From Nocardia wallacei (GTDB taxonomy: Bacteria > Actinomycetota > Actinomycetes > Mycobacteriales > Mycobacteriaceae): DNA of 50,371 nt. This document shows positions 35,431 through 45,172 of this stretch, one piece after another; position 1 is the first letter of the stretch, and every line of letters begins with the position of its first letter. Position numbers and translations under genes: made by a program. The stretch covers positions 1 to 50,371 of the forward strand of contig NZ_JARWOP010000099.1 in NCBI RefSeq assembly GCF_029868745.1, in the 5' to 3' direction. The notes beneath the pieces are model-generated. The model was not told where the DNA came from, did not search any database, and saw only the letters and a program-made list of their open reading frames with translations.

Positions 35431-36192
35431 GTGGATGTTTTGGACAGACTCCGGCTGGATGTGCCGGTCGTGCGGGCGGGTATGGGCGGTCGCGTCGCGG
35501 GCGGCGTACTCGCGGGAGCGGTCGCGGCGACCGGTGGACTGGGCACGATCGGCATGCTGCCGCCCGATCACCTGCATTCGGCGATCTCGCGCGTTCGGGA
35601 CGAGGCGCCCGGACGGTCGGCAGCGGTGAACCTGCTGATGCCCTTCGCGCGTCGCGGCCACGTACGGGCCTGTCTCGAGACCAACGCCGACATCGTCGTG
35701 CTCGCTTTCGGGGCAACGCGGCACTGGTAGCTACCGCCGCCGATACCCGGACCGCGCTGGCGGCGGGCGTGGTGGCCGGGACCCGATTCCTGCTGACCGA
35801 GGAGTCCGGGGCGCATCGCGAATACCAGCGGCGGGTGCTGGCCGCGCGCGAGACCGTGGAGACGACGCTGTTCGGGCTCGGCTGGCCGGCCCGGCATCGT
35901 GTCGTCCCGAATGCCGCGACCCGGCGGTGGTGTGGTTCGGACGGCACGGCTCGCCACTGGGTGCGGGCCCTCAACACGGGGAGCGGCGTGTTCGGGCGGT
36001 TTGCTCCCGAGGGCGCGGAGGCGGTCTTGCTGCGGGGACAGCGTCCGGGGTCGCCGTTGTTCGGCCCGGCCGCGCCGCTGGTCGGTATGCCGGATTCGTG
36101 GACGGGCCGCGCTCTATGCGGGGGAGTCGGCGTTGCGTATCACAGAGGTCGTGTCGGCGAAGCGGGCTGTTGCCGAACTGGCCGGAAGTTGA
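35431..36192 (+). pseudogene. Nitronate monooxygenase, frameshifted and internally deleted
   Basis: The first frame (35431-35730) gives the NMO N-terminus: DRLRLDVPVVRAGMGGRVAGGVLAGAVAATGGLGTIGMLPP and VNLLMPFARRGHVRAC. In the G4 run before CAACGCGG the frame breaks; the next frame resumes with NAALVATAADTRTALAAGVVAGTRFLLTEESGAHREYQRRVLAARETVETTLFGLGW. About 80-90 residues that normally lie between these blocks, including the part around the catalytic region, are missing. A third frame near 36110 supplies the C-terminus RAALYAGESALRITEVVSAKRAVAELAG. A family member is about 330-350 residues, so this gene is inactive regardless of sequencing errors. Confidence 0.8.
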
Positions 36193-36376
36193 CGGTGGCG
36201 TGATTGGGCAAGGGGGTCTCCCGCGGCGGACGCGACGGCCTGACCTCCATGGTTCCGCGCGATTGCCTGGATGTTGCCAGATGTCATAGGGGTTCGTGGG
36301 GTGAATCTGTTCACAATCGCGCGCTCCGCTGCCGACCGTCCCGGCATCGCCGTTCGGATCCGCTGTACCGTCGTGC

Positions 36377-37369
36377 ATGACCTCCGAAGTGATCGCGAAG
36401 GCGGACTACCCCGGTGGGGTGGCCGTCAGGAGCACGCCACTGGATCGGATGCGGGTGTGGGCGGGTGTGTGGCTAGCCGCGCTGCCGACGGCGGTGGTGA
36501 CGACGGTCTTGTTGTACGGGCTCGGTCTGGCGATGGGTTTATCTGTCGCGGCTGCGATTCCAGCGCTGTGGCTGGTCTGCTGCATCCTTTGGGGCGCGAT
36601 GTACTTCCGTGGCGCGGAGCGGCGCTGGCCATCGGCGCGATTCGGCCTGCGACCGCCCGCATACGGTGAAGGAGCCGGATTGGCCGGGGCTTGGGACGCG
36701 GTCACCCGGCAGTCCGGTGTGGCAGCTTCGGCCTATTCGCTGTGGGTGCGGGACGCGGACCGCGAAGATCCGGTGCCGGACCGGATGATCGCGATAACCA
36801 CGGAGTCGCTCGCGGATTCGACCTCGCGCGAGACGGAAGCGGTGCTGGCGCGCGAACTCGGCGCGCGGGTGCTCGGCCGGGGCGCGTTCCCGCGCTTCGT
36901 GTTCCGTCGCTACAACGCCCCGGTGGTGCTCGGTGAACAGGCGCTGCTATCGGGTCTGGTCGGTATCGGCGAGACCCTCGCGCAGCGGGTACCGGTCCGT
37001 GGCGCCCGGGTCTTCACCGGAGTCTGGAATGCGGCGAGCCGGTTGCTGGTGGCCTGTCCGATCGTGGCCATGGCGACGGTGATCGTCGGGCTTCCGGCGG
37101 CGCTGCTGCTGCGCCTGGCACCCGAGATCGTGTCGTTGGCGCTCGCTCCTCTCGTTCGCCGGATGGTCTACCGCGCCGACGCGGTGGCGGCCGACCTGGG
37201 GTATGGGCCGGATCTGTGCGCGGTCCTGTCCCGGCACCTGCCCGAGCATCGCGCCCGGGGATCCGATCCGCTGTCGCTGTCGGCCTCGGTTCTGGGACCG
37301 ACAGCGGACGAGCGAATCGGACGGGTGCGCGACCGCCTGGACGAGTTGGCTCGGCTCGGCCGCATCTGA
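36377..37369 (+). CDS. M48-like membrane protein without zinc ligands
   Basis: A 330-residue membrane protein. Two N-terminal helices (about 28-52, 56-76) and a later hydrophobic pair (about 224-258) frame a soluble part that aligns by eye to M48 (HtpX-like) peptidases: RMIAITTESLADSTSRETEAVLARELGARVLGR matches the usual TxGLL...ELxAVLAHELGH helix, and LVRRMVYRADAVAADLGYG matches the R-xx-E-xx-AD helix. The two zinc His of HExxH are replaced by Arg159 and Ala163, and the downstream Glu ligand by Val264; Glu160 and Asp268 remain. ATG 36377 follows TACCGT by 5 nt with no ribosome-binding site, so it is probably leaderless. It is likely a pseudo-protease. Confidence 0.72.
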   Translation: MTSEVIAKADYPGGVAVRSTPLDRMRVWAGVWLAALPTAVVTTVLLYGLGLAMGLSVAAAIPALWLVCCILWGAMYFRGAERRWPSARFGLRPPAYGEGAGLAGAWDAVTRQSGVAASAYSLWVRDADREDPVPDRMIAITTESLADSTSRETEAVLARELGARVLGRGAFPRFVFRRYNAPVVLGEQALLSGLVGIGETLAQRVPVRGARVFTGVWNAASRLLVACPIVAMATVIVGLPAALLLRLAPEIVSLALAPLVRRMVYRADAVAADLGYGPDLCAVLSRHLPEHRARGSDPLSLSASVLGPTADERIGRVRDRLDELARLGRI

Positions 37370-37466
37370 CCGACTCGTCGGGGAGTCTGTGCCGAGCGGA
37401 CGGGCAGTGGTGTGCCTGAATCGATCGTGCGTACGACGGGTTCGGATGCGTTTGCGACCGAACCCG

Positions 37467-38891
37467 TTACGGCTGGCAGTGGCTATTGTGTTGGGGGATG
37501 GTCTGTTCGATGAAGTAGTTGTCGGCGGCTGTGGTGGTGCAGGCGTTGCGGCCGTAGACGCCGTGGCCCCAGCCGTCGTAGGCCAGTAGCACGGAACCGG
37601 GCGTGTGGGCTGCTACGGCGGTGGCCCATTCGTACGGGGTCGAGGGATCGTGTCGTGAGTTCATCAGCAGAACCGTTGGGGCGTCGGCGATCCGAGGCCG
37701 GTGTGGCGGGTTCGCCGGCGACGGCCAGTTCGCGCAGATACTTCCGGCGATCCAGGCGAAGTGGGAACGGAGAGTACCGGCGTGCCGCTGCTGGTCGCGC
37801 CACAACTCGTCCCACCGTGCCTGATCGGGGATGCTGAATGACCAGTCGGAGCAGGCGATCAGCTCCGGCGCGGGGACCGGCTCGCCGCGCCGGAGCGGTG
37901 TGGGAGCGGCGGTGAAGGTGGGTGGCAGATCGTGCATCGTCCGCAGATCGTCGGCCAAGTGCGGCCAGTCGGGCTGGTAGAGCGATTGCAGGGCGGTGTG
38001 GCTCAATTCCCACGGCCGCAACGGTTTTCCGGCCGGGTCGGACAGCTCGCCGCGCAGTGCCCGGTCGTACAACCGATCGAACAGTGCGGGCACGTCGGCG
38101 CCGTGTAGCGCGCAGGCGGTCTCGCGCTCGCACCAGGACACGAACTCCGCGAACGCGTCTCGGCCGCCGCGTGCCTCGGTGGCGAGGAAATCGGGCCCGG
38201 CGAGGCTGTGATCATCGATGCTGTCGAGCACCATCGCACGCACGCGCTCGGGGAACAGTTCGAGATAGGCCTGTCCCGACATGGTTCCGTAAGACCGGCC
38301 GTACAAGCTGACGGTCTTGTCGCCCAGCGCATTGCGCAGCGCGTCGACGTCTCTCGCGACGCTCGCGCTGTCGAGATGGTCGAACAACGGCCCGGTGTAC
38401 TCCCGGCAGCTGTCCACGAGTTGCTTTGTGTACGTGGCCACTTCGGTCAGGCGGCCACCGGCATCGGGTACCAGATTCGGCCGCGTCGAGGCGAGACCGG
38501 CATCGCAGCGCAGCGGGTGGCTGCGCCGCACGCCGCGCGGATCGAAGCTGACGATGTCGAACCGGGTTCGCAGCGCAGGGGAGAAGCGGTCACCGTGCAG
38601 CAACTCGTCCACTCCGGAGGTGCCGGGGCCGCCGGGCAGCGAGATCAGGGTGCCGATCCGGCCGGGGTCGTGGGTTCGCTTCCGCGCCACGGCCATATCG
38701 ATGGTTGGTCCGCTCGGCTGCGACCAGTCGATCGGTACGGCGACGGCCGCGCATTCGACTTCGGCATTCTCGGCGCACGGCCGCCAATCCGGACTCGGCG
38801 CCCGGGTATCGGCGGTAGTGCACGCGGTCAGCCCGGCCGTGACGCTCAGCAGGGCCAGGACGACCGGAATGACGCTTCGGCGCAATCGCAT
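37467..38891 (-). CDS. S33-type alpha/beta hydrolase lipoprotein (TAP-like)
   Basis: A 474-residue secreted lipoprotein related to tripeptidyl aminopeptidases of the S33 family. The signal peptide ends in LTAC (Cys24 from this start). The hydrolase core has the oxyanion segment ISLPGGPGTSG, the nucleophile elbow GRSYGTMSG, and the C-terminal TAP-like domain with the acid in MNSRHDPSTPYEWA and the His in YDGWGHGVYG. Two Cys pairs are plausible disulfides. An earlier GTG/ATG at 38930/38927 would add 12-13 residues before the signal; neither has a clear ribosome-binding site. It probably cleaves peptides or esters at the cell surface. Confidence 0.9.
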   Translation of the reverse strand: MRLRRSVIPVVLALLSVTAGLTACTTADTRAPSPDWRPCAENAEVECAAVAVPIDWSQPSGPTIDMAVARKRTHDPGRIGTLISLPGGPGTSGVDELLHGDRFSPALRTRFDIVSFDPRGVRRSHPLRCDAGLASTRPNLVPDAGGRLTEVATYTKQLVDSCREYTGPLFDHLDSASVARDVDALRNALGDKTVSLYGRSYGTMSGQAYLELFPERVRAMVLDSIDDHSLAGPDFLATEARGGRDAFAEFVSWCERETACALHGADVPALFDRLYDRALRGELSDPAGKPLRPWELSHTALQSLYQPDWPHLADDLRTMHDLPPTFTAAPTPLRRGEPVPAPELIACSDWSFSIPDQARWDELWRDQQRHAGTLRSHFAWIAGSICANWPSPANPPHRPRIADAPTVLLMNSRHDPSTPYEWATAVAAHTPGSVLLAYDGWGHGVYGRNACTTTAADNYFIEQTIPQHNSHCQP

Positions 38892-39061
38892 GGGCGGAGC
38901 ATGGCGGTCCGGGTCACGCTCCGGCATCACCGCGCGGAGGGATTCCGGTCTCGCTCTCGGGTAGGGGTGCCGGTCCGAGCGTTCCGCGGCACCAGCCCAT
39001 CTCGGGGCTTACCAACCTGCCTACTGAGTTGGGGCTCTGGCGGGCAGGTGCCTCGTGACGC

Positions 39062-40066
39062 TCACTGGACCTCGTCGACAGCGACCGGCCGGTGTTCGCG
39101 GCGGGACAGCTCGCAGGCTTCCGCGATATAGAAGGCCTCCAGGGCTTCTCGCGGGCCGCACGGGTTTTCGGCCCGCCCGCGCACGACATCGGTGAAGACC
39201 GACAGCTCCTCGGCGTAGGCGCGGCGGAAACGGTCCATGAAGCCGGGATAGGTGGGGAATGGCGATGCGGGGTGGTCCGGCTCCACCGAGCGCAGGGGGA
39301 CCCGTTCGTCCAGTCCCACAACGGCATTGCCGCGTGAGCCCAGCGCCTCGAGTCGTACGTCGTAGCCGGCGCCGTTGTAGCGGCCCAGCGAAACCGTCGC
39401 CAGCGCACCGTCGTCCAGCCGCATCAGGACCGCGGCGGTGTCCACGTCGCCGGCGTCGGCGAAGAAACGCTCGCCCCGGTTGGCGCCGAGTACGAACACC
39501 TCGCGCACCTCGCGCCCGGTGACCCACCGGATGATGTCGAAATCGTGGACGCCGCAGTCCCGGAACAGGCCGCCGGAGCGCGGAATATAGTGCGCCGGAG
39601 GCGGTGCCGGATCGAGGGTGGTGGCGCGCAGAGTATGCAGCCAGCCCAGTTCGCCGGACGCGACGGCGGCGCGGGCGGCGGTGTACCCGGCATCGAATCG
39701 GCGCTGGAACCCGATCTGCACGGGAACGGCGGACTGCTCGACGCGCCGGATGACCTCGAGCGTGCCCGCGATGTCGGCGGCGAGCGGTTTCTCACAGAAC
39801 ACCGGAATGCCGCGGTCGACCGCCGCGACGACGAGTTCGGGGTGCGAGTCGGTCGCGGTGGCGATCACCAGCCCGGCGATATCCGAACCGAGGAGGGTGT
39901 CGATGTCGGGGGCGAATTCGGCGCCGAGTTTGGTGGCAGTGGCCCGTGCGCGTTCGGTGTCGGCGTCGGCGACGACCACCTCGGCCACCGCGGGCAGGGC
40001 TTTCAGGATTTCGGCGTGCGCGCTGCCGATGCGGCCCGTGCCGGCGAGGCCCAACCTGAAGGTCAT
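39062..40066 (-). CDS. iolG: Inositol 2-dehydrogenase (Gfo/Idh/MocA family)
   Basis: A 334-residue NAD-dependent dehydrogenase oxidizing myo-inositol (or scyllo-/D-chiro-inositol) to the 2-keto form, first step of the catabolic route. Rossmann motif GLAGTGRIGSAHAEIL at 5-20, the EKP motif in VFCEKPLA, and the C-terminal domain with IGFQRRFDAGY and GLFRDCGVHDFDIIRW (catalytic Asp/His region) are intact. ATG 40066 has AGGAG 7 nt upstream. It lies downstream of the LacI-type regulator on the same strand, opposite the iolE-ABC-iolCD arm, and belongs to the same locus. Substrate assignment rests on context as well as family. Confidence 0.88.
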   Translation of the reverse strand: MTFRLGLAGTGRIGSAHAEILKALPAVAEVVVADADTERARATATKLGAEFAPDIDTLLGSDIAGLVIATATDSHPELVVAAVDRGIPVFCEKPLAADIAGTLEVIRRVEQSAVPVQIGFQRRFDAGYTAARAAVASGELGWLHTLRATTLDPAPPPAHYIPRSGGLFRDCGVHDFDIIRWVTGREVREVFVLGANRGERFFADAGDVDTAAVLMRLDDGALATVSLGRYNGAGYDVRLEALGSRGNAVVGLDERVPLRSVEPDHPASPFPTYPGFMDRFRRAYAEELSVFTDVVRGRAENPCGPREALEAFYIAEACELSRREHRPVAVDEVQ

Positions 40067-40142
40067 GACGAACTCCTGTCGGTGAAACATCGGTGGACGG
40101 TGGATGATTCGAGCCGCGCCGCGATCCGGATCGGGACCGATC

Positions 40143-41147
40143 TCAGTCTCTGGGTGGGGCCGTCGTCGCGCGGACGACCAGCGACGGCTGCACGCGTGTG
40201 CGCACCGCGGCGGTGCGATCACCGCGCAGCCGTTCGATCAGCGCCGCCATGGCGAGGCGGCCGATCTCGACGCGGGGCTGGTCGATGGTGGTCAAGGAGA
40301 CGTGGTGCAGGGCGGCCAGGGACGAATTGTCGTAGCCGACAAGCGAAACATCCTGCGGGACTTTCAATCCCGCCTCCTCCAGCGCGGACATCGCACCGAC
40401 GGCGTTGAAGTCGTTGCCACACAGCAGGGCGGTGGGAAAGTTGCTGGGGGAGAACAGATTCAGCAGCTTGCGTACGGCCGCCACACCGGCCGCGTCGGTG
40501 TGCTCGCTCGACAGCACCATCGGCTCCAGGCCGTGGCGCTCCATGGCGGCCAGGTAACCGCGCCGCCGCGGCGCCGCGGTGAACGCCGCGCCGCCGTCGA
40601 AGTGCACGATTCGCCGATGTCCCAGCGACACCAGATGATCCACGGCCAGCCCCGCGCCGGTCGCGCCGTCGTCGTTGACGGTGTCGATGCCGGGGACCAT
40701 CGAACTGCGCGACACCAGCACCATCGGATAGCGCCGGGCAGCGTCCCGGATGGCCGCCGCGGGCAGCACCGGTGAGAGCAGGACGATCCCGCCGGGACGG
40801 AAGGACTGCAGGCTGTCCAGGGCGGTGCGCTCGCGAGATGCGTTGCGGCACCCCGTGTTCAGGATCAGCTCCAGACCCGCCTGCTGGGCCGCGGCATCCA
40901 TTCCCTCCACCACGTCGGCGAAGAACGCGTTGCGTAGATCCGAGACCAGGACGCCGACGATGTTGGAGGTGCGGCTGGCCAGCGATCGCGCCATGGCGTG
41001 CGGCTGATAGCCGAGTTCCTCGGCCGCGCGCAGCACCGCGCGCCGCCGATGCTCGCTCACCTTCGACGACCCGCGCATGACCAGCGACACCAGCGCGCGG
41101 GAGACGCCCGCCTCGGCGGCGACATCCTCCATCGTGGGTCGGGTCAT
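40143..41147 (-). CDS. LacI-family regulator of the inositol locus
   Basis: A 334-residue LacI/GalR repressor. The N-terminal HTH and hinge TMEDVAAEAGVSRALVSLVMRGSSKVSEHRRRAVLRAAEELGYQPHAMARSLASRTS are canonical; a periplasmic-binding-type sugar domain follows. ATG 41147 has GGGAG 7 nt upstream. It is divergent from iolE, and a GAGCGCTC-centred operator lies in front of each arm (41226-41239 and 41359-41374). It therefore probably represses itself with iolG and the whole import/catabolism operon, and is released by inositol or a pathway intermediate. It is not of the GntR-type known from other actinobacterial iol loci. Confidence 0.92.
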   Translation of the reverse strand: MTRPTMEDVAAEAGVSRALVSLVMRGSSKVSEHRRRAVLRAAEELGYQPHAMARSLASRTSNIVGVLVSDLRNAFFADVVEGMDAAAQQAGLELILNTGCRNASRERTALDSLQSFRPGGIVLLSPVLPAAAIRDAARRYPMVLVSRSSMVPGIDTVNDDGATGAGLAVDHLVSLGHRRIVHFDGGAAFTAAPRRRGYLAAMERHGLEPMVLSSEHTDAAGVAAVRKLLNLFSPSNFPTALLCGNDFNAVGAMSALEEAGLKVPQDVSLVGYDNSSLAALHHVSLTTIDQPRVEIGRLAMAALIERLRGDRTAAVRTRVQPSLVVRATTAPPRD

Positions 41148-41225
41148 CGTGGTCTCCCTGGCCATCGAACGCGGCGGGTCACGCCGCGTGCGGTGCACGT
41201 TACAGCGTCCGCACAAGGCAGGCAA

Positions 41226-41239
41226 TAGAGCGCTCCAAC
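41226..41239. promoter_or_regulatory. LacI-type operator, regulator side
   Basis: TAGAGCGCTCCAAC is a slightly degenerate copy of the perfect operator 135 bp away. It lies 79 bp upstream of the lacI-type start and has the central CG typical of LacI-family sites. Confidence 0.7.
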
Positions 41240-41358
41240 GCGGAATTTCCGAGGTTTGCGGCAGCCGTGTGACTACCGTGGACGCCATATATATGCAGGT
41301 GGAGACGCTAAATCCGCAGTTGAGCGAGCCTTGACACAAGAGTGATTCAGGTTACATA

Positions 41359-41374
41359 GTTGGAGCGCTCCAAC
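41359..41374. promoter_or_regulatory. LacI-type operator, iolE operon side
   Basis: GTTGGAGCGCTCCAAC is a perfect 16-bp palindrome, 35 bp upstream of iolE, placed where it would block the start of the iolE-ABC-iolCD transcript. Confidence 0.85.
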
Positions 41375-41409
41375 GGACGGAGTGCACCCCGACAGGCCGG
41401 AGAAGTCTC

Positions 41410-42312
41410 ATGACCGAACCGCTGTATCCGCTGCGAATCGCCGCCGCGCCGATTTCCTGGGGCGTATGCGAAGTCCCCGGCTGGGGTCACGTGCTGGACG
41501 CGGGCACCGTGCTGTCGGAAATGACGGCGCTGGGCATCACGGCCACCGAATTCGGCCCGCCCGGGTACCTGCCGGGCCGCCCGGCCGCCGTGCGCGAACT
41601 GCTCGATCCCTACGGGATCAGTGCGATCGGCGGCTTCCTCGCGCTGCCGCTGCACCGATCCACCGGCCACGCCCTCACCGCCGCCGCAGCCGCGGCCGCC
41701 CGCTTCGCCGCCACGGGGGCCGAGGTCCTGGTGCTGGCGGCCGCGACCGGCACGAACGGCTACGACGCCCGGCCGCCGCTCGGCGCTCACGAGTGGCGCA
41801 CCCTCATCGATACGGCGGCGACCATCCGCGACATCGCCGCCGAACGCGGCCTGCGCACCGTGCTGCACCCACACGTGGGCACGCACGTGGAGACCGAGGC
41901 CGAGGTGGACCGTTTCCTCGCCGACTCGGACCTGGATCTCTGTCTCGACACCGGTCACCTGCTGGTCGGCGGCGTCGACCCGGTGCGGTTGGCCCGCCGC
42001 CACGCCGATCGCATCGGGCACATTCACCTCAAGGATGTCCGAAGCGCGCTCGCCCACGAGATACGCAGCGGAACAATGGATTACAGCCAGGCCGTGCGAC
42101 GGGGTCTGTACGCCCCGCTGGGAGAGGGGGATGTCGATATCGAGGCCCTGGTTCGGTGCGTTCGCGAGGCGGGCTACCGGGGCTGGTACGTGATCGAACA
42201 GGACACGGCGCTGACACCGGGCGATACCGCGGCCGTCCCGAGCCGCGACACCGCCCGCAGCCTGCGCTATCTCGCGGAACTCGGCGCCGCCCCGCAGGCG
42301 GCGCGAATCTAG
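41410..42312 (+). CDS. iolE: Inosose dehydratase-like TIM-barrel protein
   Basis: A 300-residue sugar-phosphate-isomerase/epimerase-like TIM barrel. The opening IAAAPISWGVCEVPGWG is the signature of 2-keto-myo-inositol (inosose) dehydratases; metal ligands are visible in HPHVGTHVET, LCLDTGHLL, GHIHLKD and YVIEQD. It would dehydrate the iolG product to the trihydroxy-dione handled by IolD. ATG 41410 has GGAGAAG upstream. First gene of the operon behind the perfect LacI operator; 9 bp separates it from the binding-protein gene. Confidence 0.88.
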   Translation: MTEPLYPLRIAAAPISWGVCEVPGWGHVLDAGTVLSEMTALGITATEFGPPGYLPGRPAAVRELLDPYGISAIGGFLALPLHRSTGHALTAAAAAAARFAATGAEVLVLAAATGTNGYDARPPLGAHEWRTLIDTAATIRDIAAERGLRTVLHPHVGTHVETEAEVDRFLADSDLDLCLDTGHLLVGGVDPVRLARRHADRIGHIHLKDVRSALAHEIRSGTMDYSQAVRRGLYAPLGEGDVDIEALVRCVREAGYRGWYVIEQDTALTPGDTAAVPSRDTARSLRYLAELGAAPQAARI

Positions 42313-42321
42313 GTTGGGACC

Positions 42322-43326
42322 ATGACGACGAAGTCTCGACCGCCCCGCGGCAGGTACGGCCGGTGGCGAGTGCTGCCGTGGTTGGCCGCCGGGGTGCTGC
42401 TGGCCGCCTGTAGCGGGCCGGGCGCCGACGCGCCGGTCTCCCACACCCGGGCGCCGGTGGCCGCCGGCACCCTCGAATCCGTCGCGGTGGTCTCGCACGG
42501 CACGCCCGGCGACGCCTTCTGGAACGTGGTGAAGAACGGTGCCGAGGCCGCGGGCAAGGATCTGGGCGTCCGCGTCGAATACAACTCCGCGGGCGATCCC
42601 GGCGAGCAGGCGAAGCTGGTCGACAACGCGATCGCGCAGGGTGTCGACGGCCTGGTGGTGTCGATGGCGAACCCGCAGGCGCTGGGGCCGTCCGTCGAAC
42701 GTGCTGTGGCGGCGGGCATTCCGGTGGTAACCATCAACTCCGGGGAGGCCGAGAGCGTGAAGCTCGGCGCCATCGGCCACGTCGGTCAGAGCGAGCGGGC
42801 GGCCGGCGAGGCGGCCGGGCGGCGACTGCGGGAGGCCGGGAAGTCCAAGCTGCTCTGCGTGATCCACGAGGCCGGTAATGTGAGCGCCGCCGAGCGCTGC
42901 GGTGGCGCCATCCAGGGCTTCGGCAATGCCGCGACGCTGCAGGTCGACATCAACAATCCGACCGACGCGCAGGCCCGGATCAAGGGCGCGTTGGAGGCGG
43001 ACCGGTCCCTCGACGCGGTACTCACGCTGAATTCGCAGATCGCCGCCCGCGCCGTCGCGGCCGCGGGCGAGTCGCGCTCGAGCGCCACGGTCGCCACTTT
43101 CGACCTGAATCCCGAAGCGGTGGAGGCGATCCGGGCCGGCACGCTGCTGTTCGCCGTGGACCAGCAGCAGTACGAGCAGGGTTATCTGCCGGTGGTGATG
43201 CTGCGTCTGTACCGCACCAACCTCAACGCGGTCGGCGGCGGCCGCCCGGTCCAGACCGGGCCGGCATTCGTCGACTCCGGCAATGTCGACGCCATCGCCG
43301 AGCTGGTGGCGCAGGGCACCCGCTGA
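42322..43326 (+). CDS. Sugar ABC transporter substrate-binding lipoprotein
   Basis: A 334-residue periplasmic-binding-protein-like lipoprotein with signal peptide and lipobox LLAAC (Cys30). The type-1 fold of the ribose/inositol class is evident from [57 protein letters not shown] and the C-terminal [18 protein letters not shown]. Context of iol genes on both sides makes inositol the most likely ligand. Its own start has only a weak ribosome-binding site and it follows iolE by 9 bp. Confidence 0.88.
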   Translation: MTTKSRPPRGRYGRWRVLPWLAAGVLLAACSGPGADAPVSHTRAPVAAGTLESVAVVSHGTPGDAFWNVVKNGAEAAGKDLGVRVEYNSAGDPGEQAKLVDNAIAQGVDGLVVSMANPQALGPSVERAVAAGIPVVTINSGEAESVKLGAIGHVGQSERAAGEAAGRRLREAGKSKLLCVIHEAGNVSAAERCGGAIQGFGNAATLQVDINNPTDAQARIKGALEADRSLDAVLTLNSQIAARAVAAAGESRSSATVATFDLNPEAVEAIRAGTLLFAVDQQQYEQGYLPVVMLRLYRTNLNAVGGGRPVQTGPAFVDSGNVDAIAELVAQGTR

Positions 43327-43343
43327 GGACAGGAGTGGACGAG

Positions 43344-44393
43344 ATGAGTGTTGCCACAACCGGTTCGGACGTGAGCCCGGCCGAGGATCGGCGCGCCACG
43401 CTGCTCGAGCGGATCGTCGTCCGGCCGGAGATCGGCGCCGCACTGGGCGCGATGCTGGTGTTCGCGTTCTTCTCGGTGATCACCGAGAAGTTCCTCAGTC
43501 CGCTCGGCGTCGCCACCTGGCTCGACGACGCCTCCACGCTCGGCATCATGGCGGTCGCCGTGGCGCTGCTGATGATCGGCGGCGAGTTCGACCTCTCGGC
43601 GGGCGTGATGACCGCCTCGACCGCCCTGGTCACGGCGCTGCTCGCGGTCGAGGCGGGCTGGAACGTGTGGCCGGCGCTGCTGGTGTCGCTGCTGTTCGCG
43701 CTGGCGGTCGGCGCGCTCAACGGCTGGCTGGTGATGCGCACGGGGCTGCCGAGCTTCATCGTCACCCTCGGCACCTTCCTGGCCTTGCAGGGTGTCAACC
43801 TCGGTGTCACCCGGTTGGTGACCGGCACGGTGCAGGTGTCGGGCATGCGATCCGCGTCCGGATACTCCTCGGCCGGTTGGGTTTTCGCCTCGACCACCGA
43901 TATCGGCGAGGCGCGGATCCAGGCGTCGGTGGTGTGGTGGGTCCTGCTCACCGCGCTGGCCGCGCTGGTGCTGGTGCGCACCCGGTTCGGCAACTGGATC
44001 TTCGCCGTCGGCGGCGCCCCGGCCAGTGCCCGCGCCGTCGGGGTGCCCGCGGTGCGGACGAAGATCATCCTGTTCATGACCACCGCGTTCGCGGGCTGGG
44101 TGGTCGGATCCTGCAACATCCTGCGGTTCGCCAGCGTGCAGGCCAATCAGGGCGTGGGCCTGGAGTTCCAGTACATCATCGCCGCGGTGGTCGGGGGCTG
44201 TCTGCTCACCGGCGGTTTCGGGTCGGTGATCGGCGCGGCCATCGGCGCCCTGATCTTCGGTATGGCACGCCAGGGCATCGTCTTCGCGCGCTGGGACAGC
44301 GACTGGTTCATGTTGTTCCTCGGCGTGCTGCTGCTGTCGGCCGTCCTGGTCAACAACGCGTTCAAGAAGCGGGCGGAAAGGGTACGGCGATGA
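43344..44393 (+). CDS. Sugar ABC transporter permease (RbsC type)
   Basis: A 349-residue BPD_transp_2 permease with about ten hydrophobic segments. The family block [17 protein letters not shown] and the coupling region [24 protein letters not shown] are clear. ATG 43344 is 8 nt after AGGAG; the in-frame GTG at 43335 overlaps that site. It overlaps the ATPase gene by 4 bp. It forms the membrane channel of the inositol-type importer with the flanking genes. Confidence 0.93.
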   Translation: MSVATTGSDVSPAEDRRATLLERIVVRPEIGAALGAMLVFAFFSVITEKFLSPLGVATWLDDASTLGIMAVAVALLMIGGEFDLSAGVMTASTALVTALLAVEAGWNVWPALLVSLLFALAVGALNGWLVMRTGLPSFIVTLGTFLALQGVNLGVTRLVTGTVQVSGMRSASGYSSAGWVFASTTDIGEARIQASVVWWVLLTALAALVLVRTRFGNWIFAVGGAPASARAVGVPAVRTKIILFMTTAFAGWVVGSCNILRFASVQANQGVGLEFQYIIAAVVGGCLLTGGFGSVIGAAIGALIFGMARQGIVFARWDSDWFMLFLGVLLLSAVLVNNAFKKRAERVRR

Positions 44394-45172
44394 CGGCGCC
44401 ACTGATCGAAACCCTCGGTGTCGGAAAGAGTTACGGCGGCGTGGTGGCGCTGCGGGACGTGTCGACCGTGGTCGAGGCGGGCCGGGTCACCTGCGTCCTC
44501 GGCGACAACGGCGCGGGCAAGTCGACATTGATCAAGATCCTCGCGGGTGTGCACCGGCACGACACCGGCGAACTGCGCGTCGAGGGCAAGCCGACCGTAT
44601 TCGGCTCCCCGCGCGCGGCCTTGGACGCCGGGATCGCCACCGTCTACCAGGATCTGGCGGTGGTGCCGCTGATGAGCGTGTGGCGCAACTTCGTACTCGG
44701 CTCCGAACCGACCGTCGGCCTCGGCCCGTTCCGCGTACTCGATCGGCGCAAGAGCACGGAGGTCACCCGGAAAGCGCTGTCGGACATGGGTATCGACCTG
44801 CACGACCTGGAGCAGCCGGTCGGCACGCTGTCCGGCGGGCAGCGCCAGTGCATCGCCATCGCGCGTGCCGTGCACTACGGCGCGAAGGTGCTGATCCTCG
44901 ACGAGCCGACCGCCGCGCTGGGCGTCAAACAGTCCGGCGTCGTGCTGCGCTATGTCGTGCAAGCCCGCGACCGGGGCCTGGGAGTCGTTCTCATCACCCA
45001 CAATCCGCACCACGCCTATCCGGTGGGCGACCGATTCCTGCTGCTCGAGCGGGGTTCGGTGCTCGGCTCCTATGAAAAGTCCGAGATCGACCTGCCCGAA
45101 CTGACGCGGCAGATGGCCGGTGGCGCGGAACTGGAAGCGCTGCAACACGAATTGGAGCGGATGGCGCCGTGA
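44390..45172 (+). CDS. Sugar ABC transporter ATP-binding protein (single domain)
   Basis: A 260-residue ATPase with Walker [10 protein letters not shown] (38-46), signature LSGGQ (147-151), Walker B LILDEP (168-173) and switch His in ITHNPHHA. It is a single-domain protein, while classical ribose/inositol importers use a fused double ATPase of about 500 residues, so it probably acts as a homodimer. ATG 44390 overlaps the permease stop; its own stop overlaps iolC. Uptake and catabolism are thus translationally coupled. Confidence 0.92.
   Translation: MTAPLIETLGVGKSYGGVVALRDVSTVVEAGRVTCVLGDNGAGKSTLIKILAGVHRHDTGELRVEGKPTVFGSPRAALDAGIATVYQDLAVVPLMSVWRNFVLGSEPTVGLGPFRVLDRRKSTEVTRKALSDMGIDLHDLEQPVGTLSGGQRQCIAIARAVHYGAKVLILDEPTAALGVKQSGVVLRYVVQARDRGLGVVLITHNPHHAYPVGDRFLLLERGSVLGSYEKSEIDLPELTRQMAGGAELEALQHELERMAP

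Noticed and set aside
41347..43443. A 698-codon minus-strand frame across iolE and the binding protein
   Set aside because: Arg/Gly/His-rich shadow of high-GC3 genes, covering two well-identified plus-strand genes.
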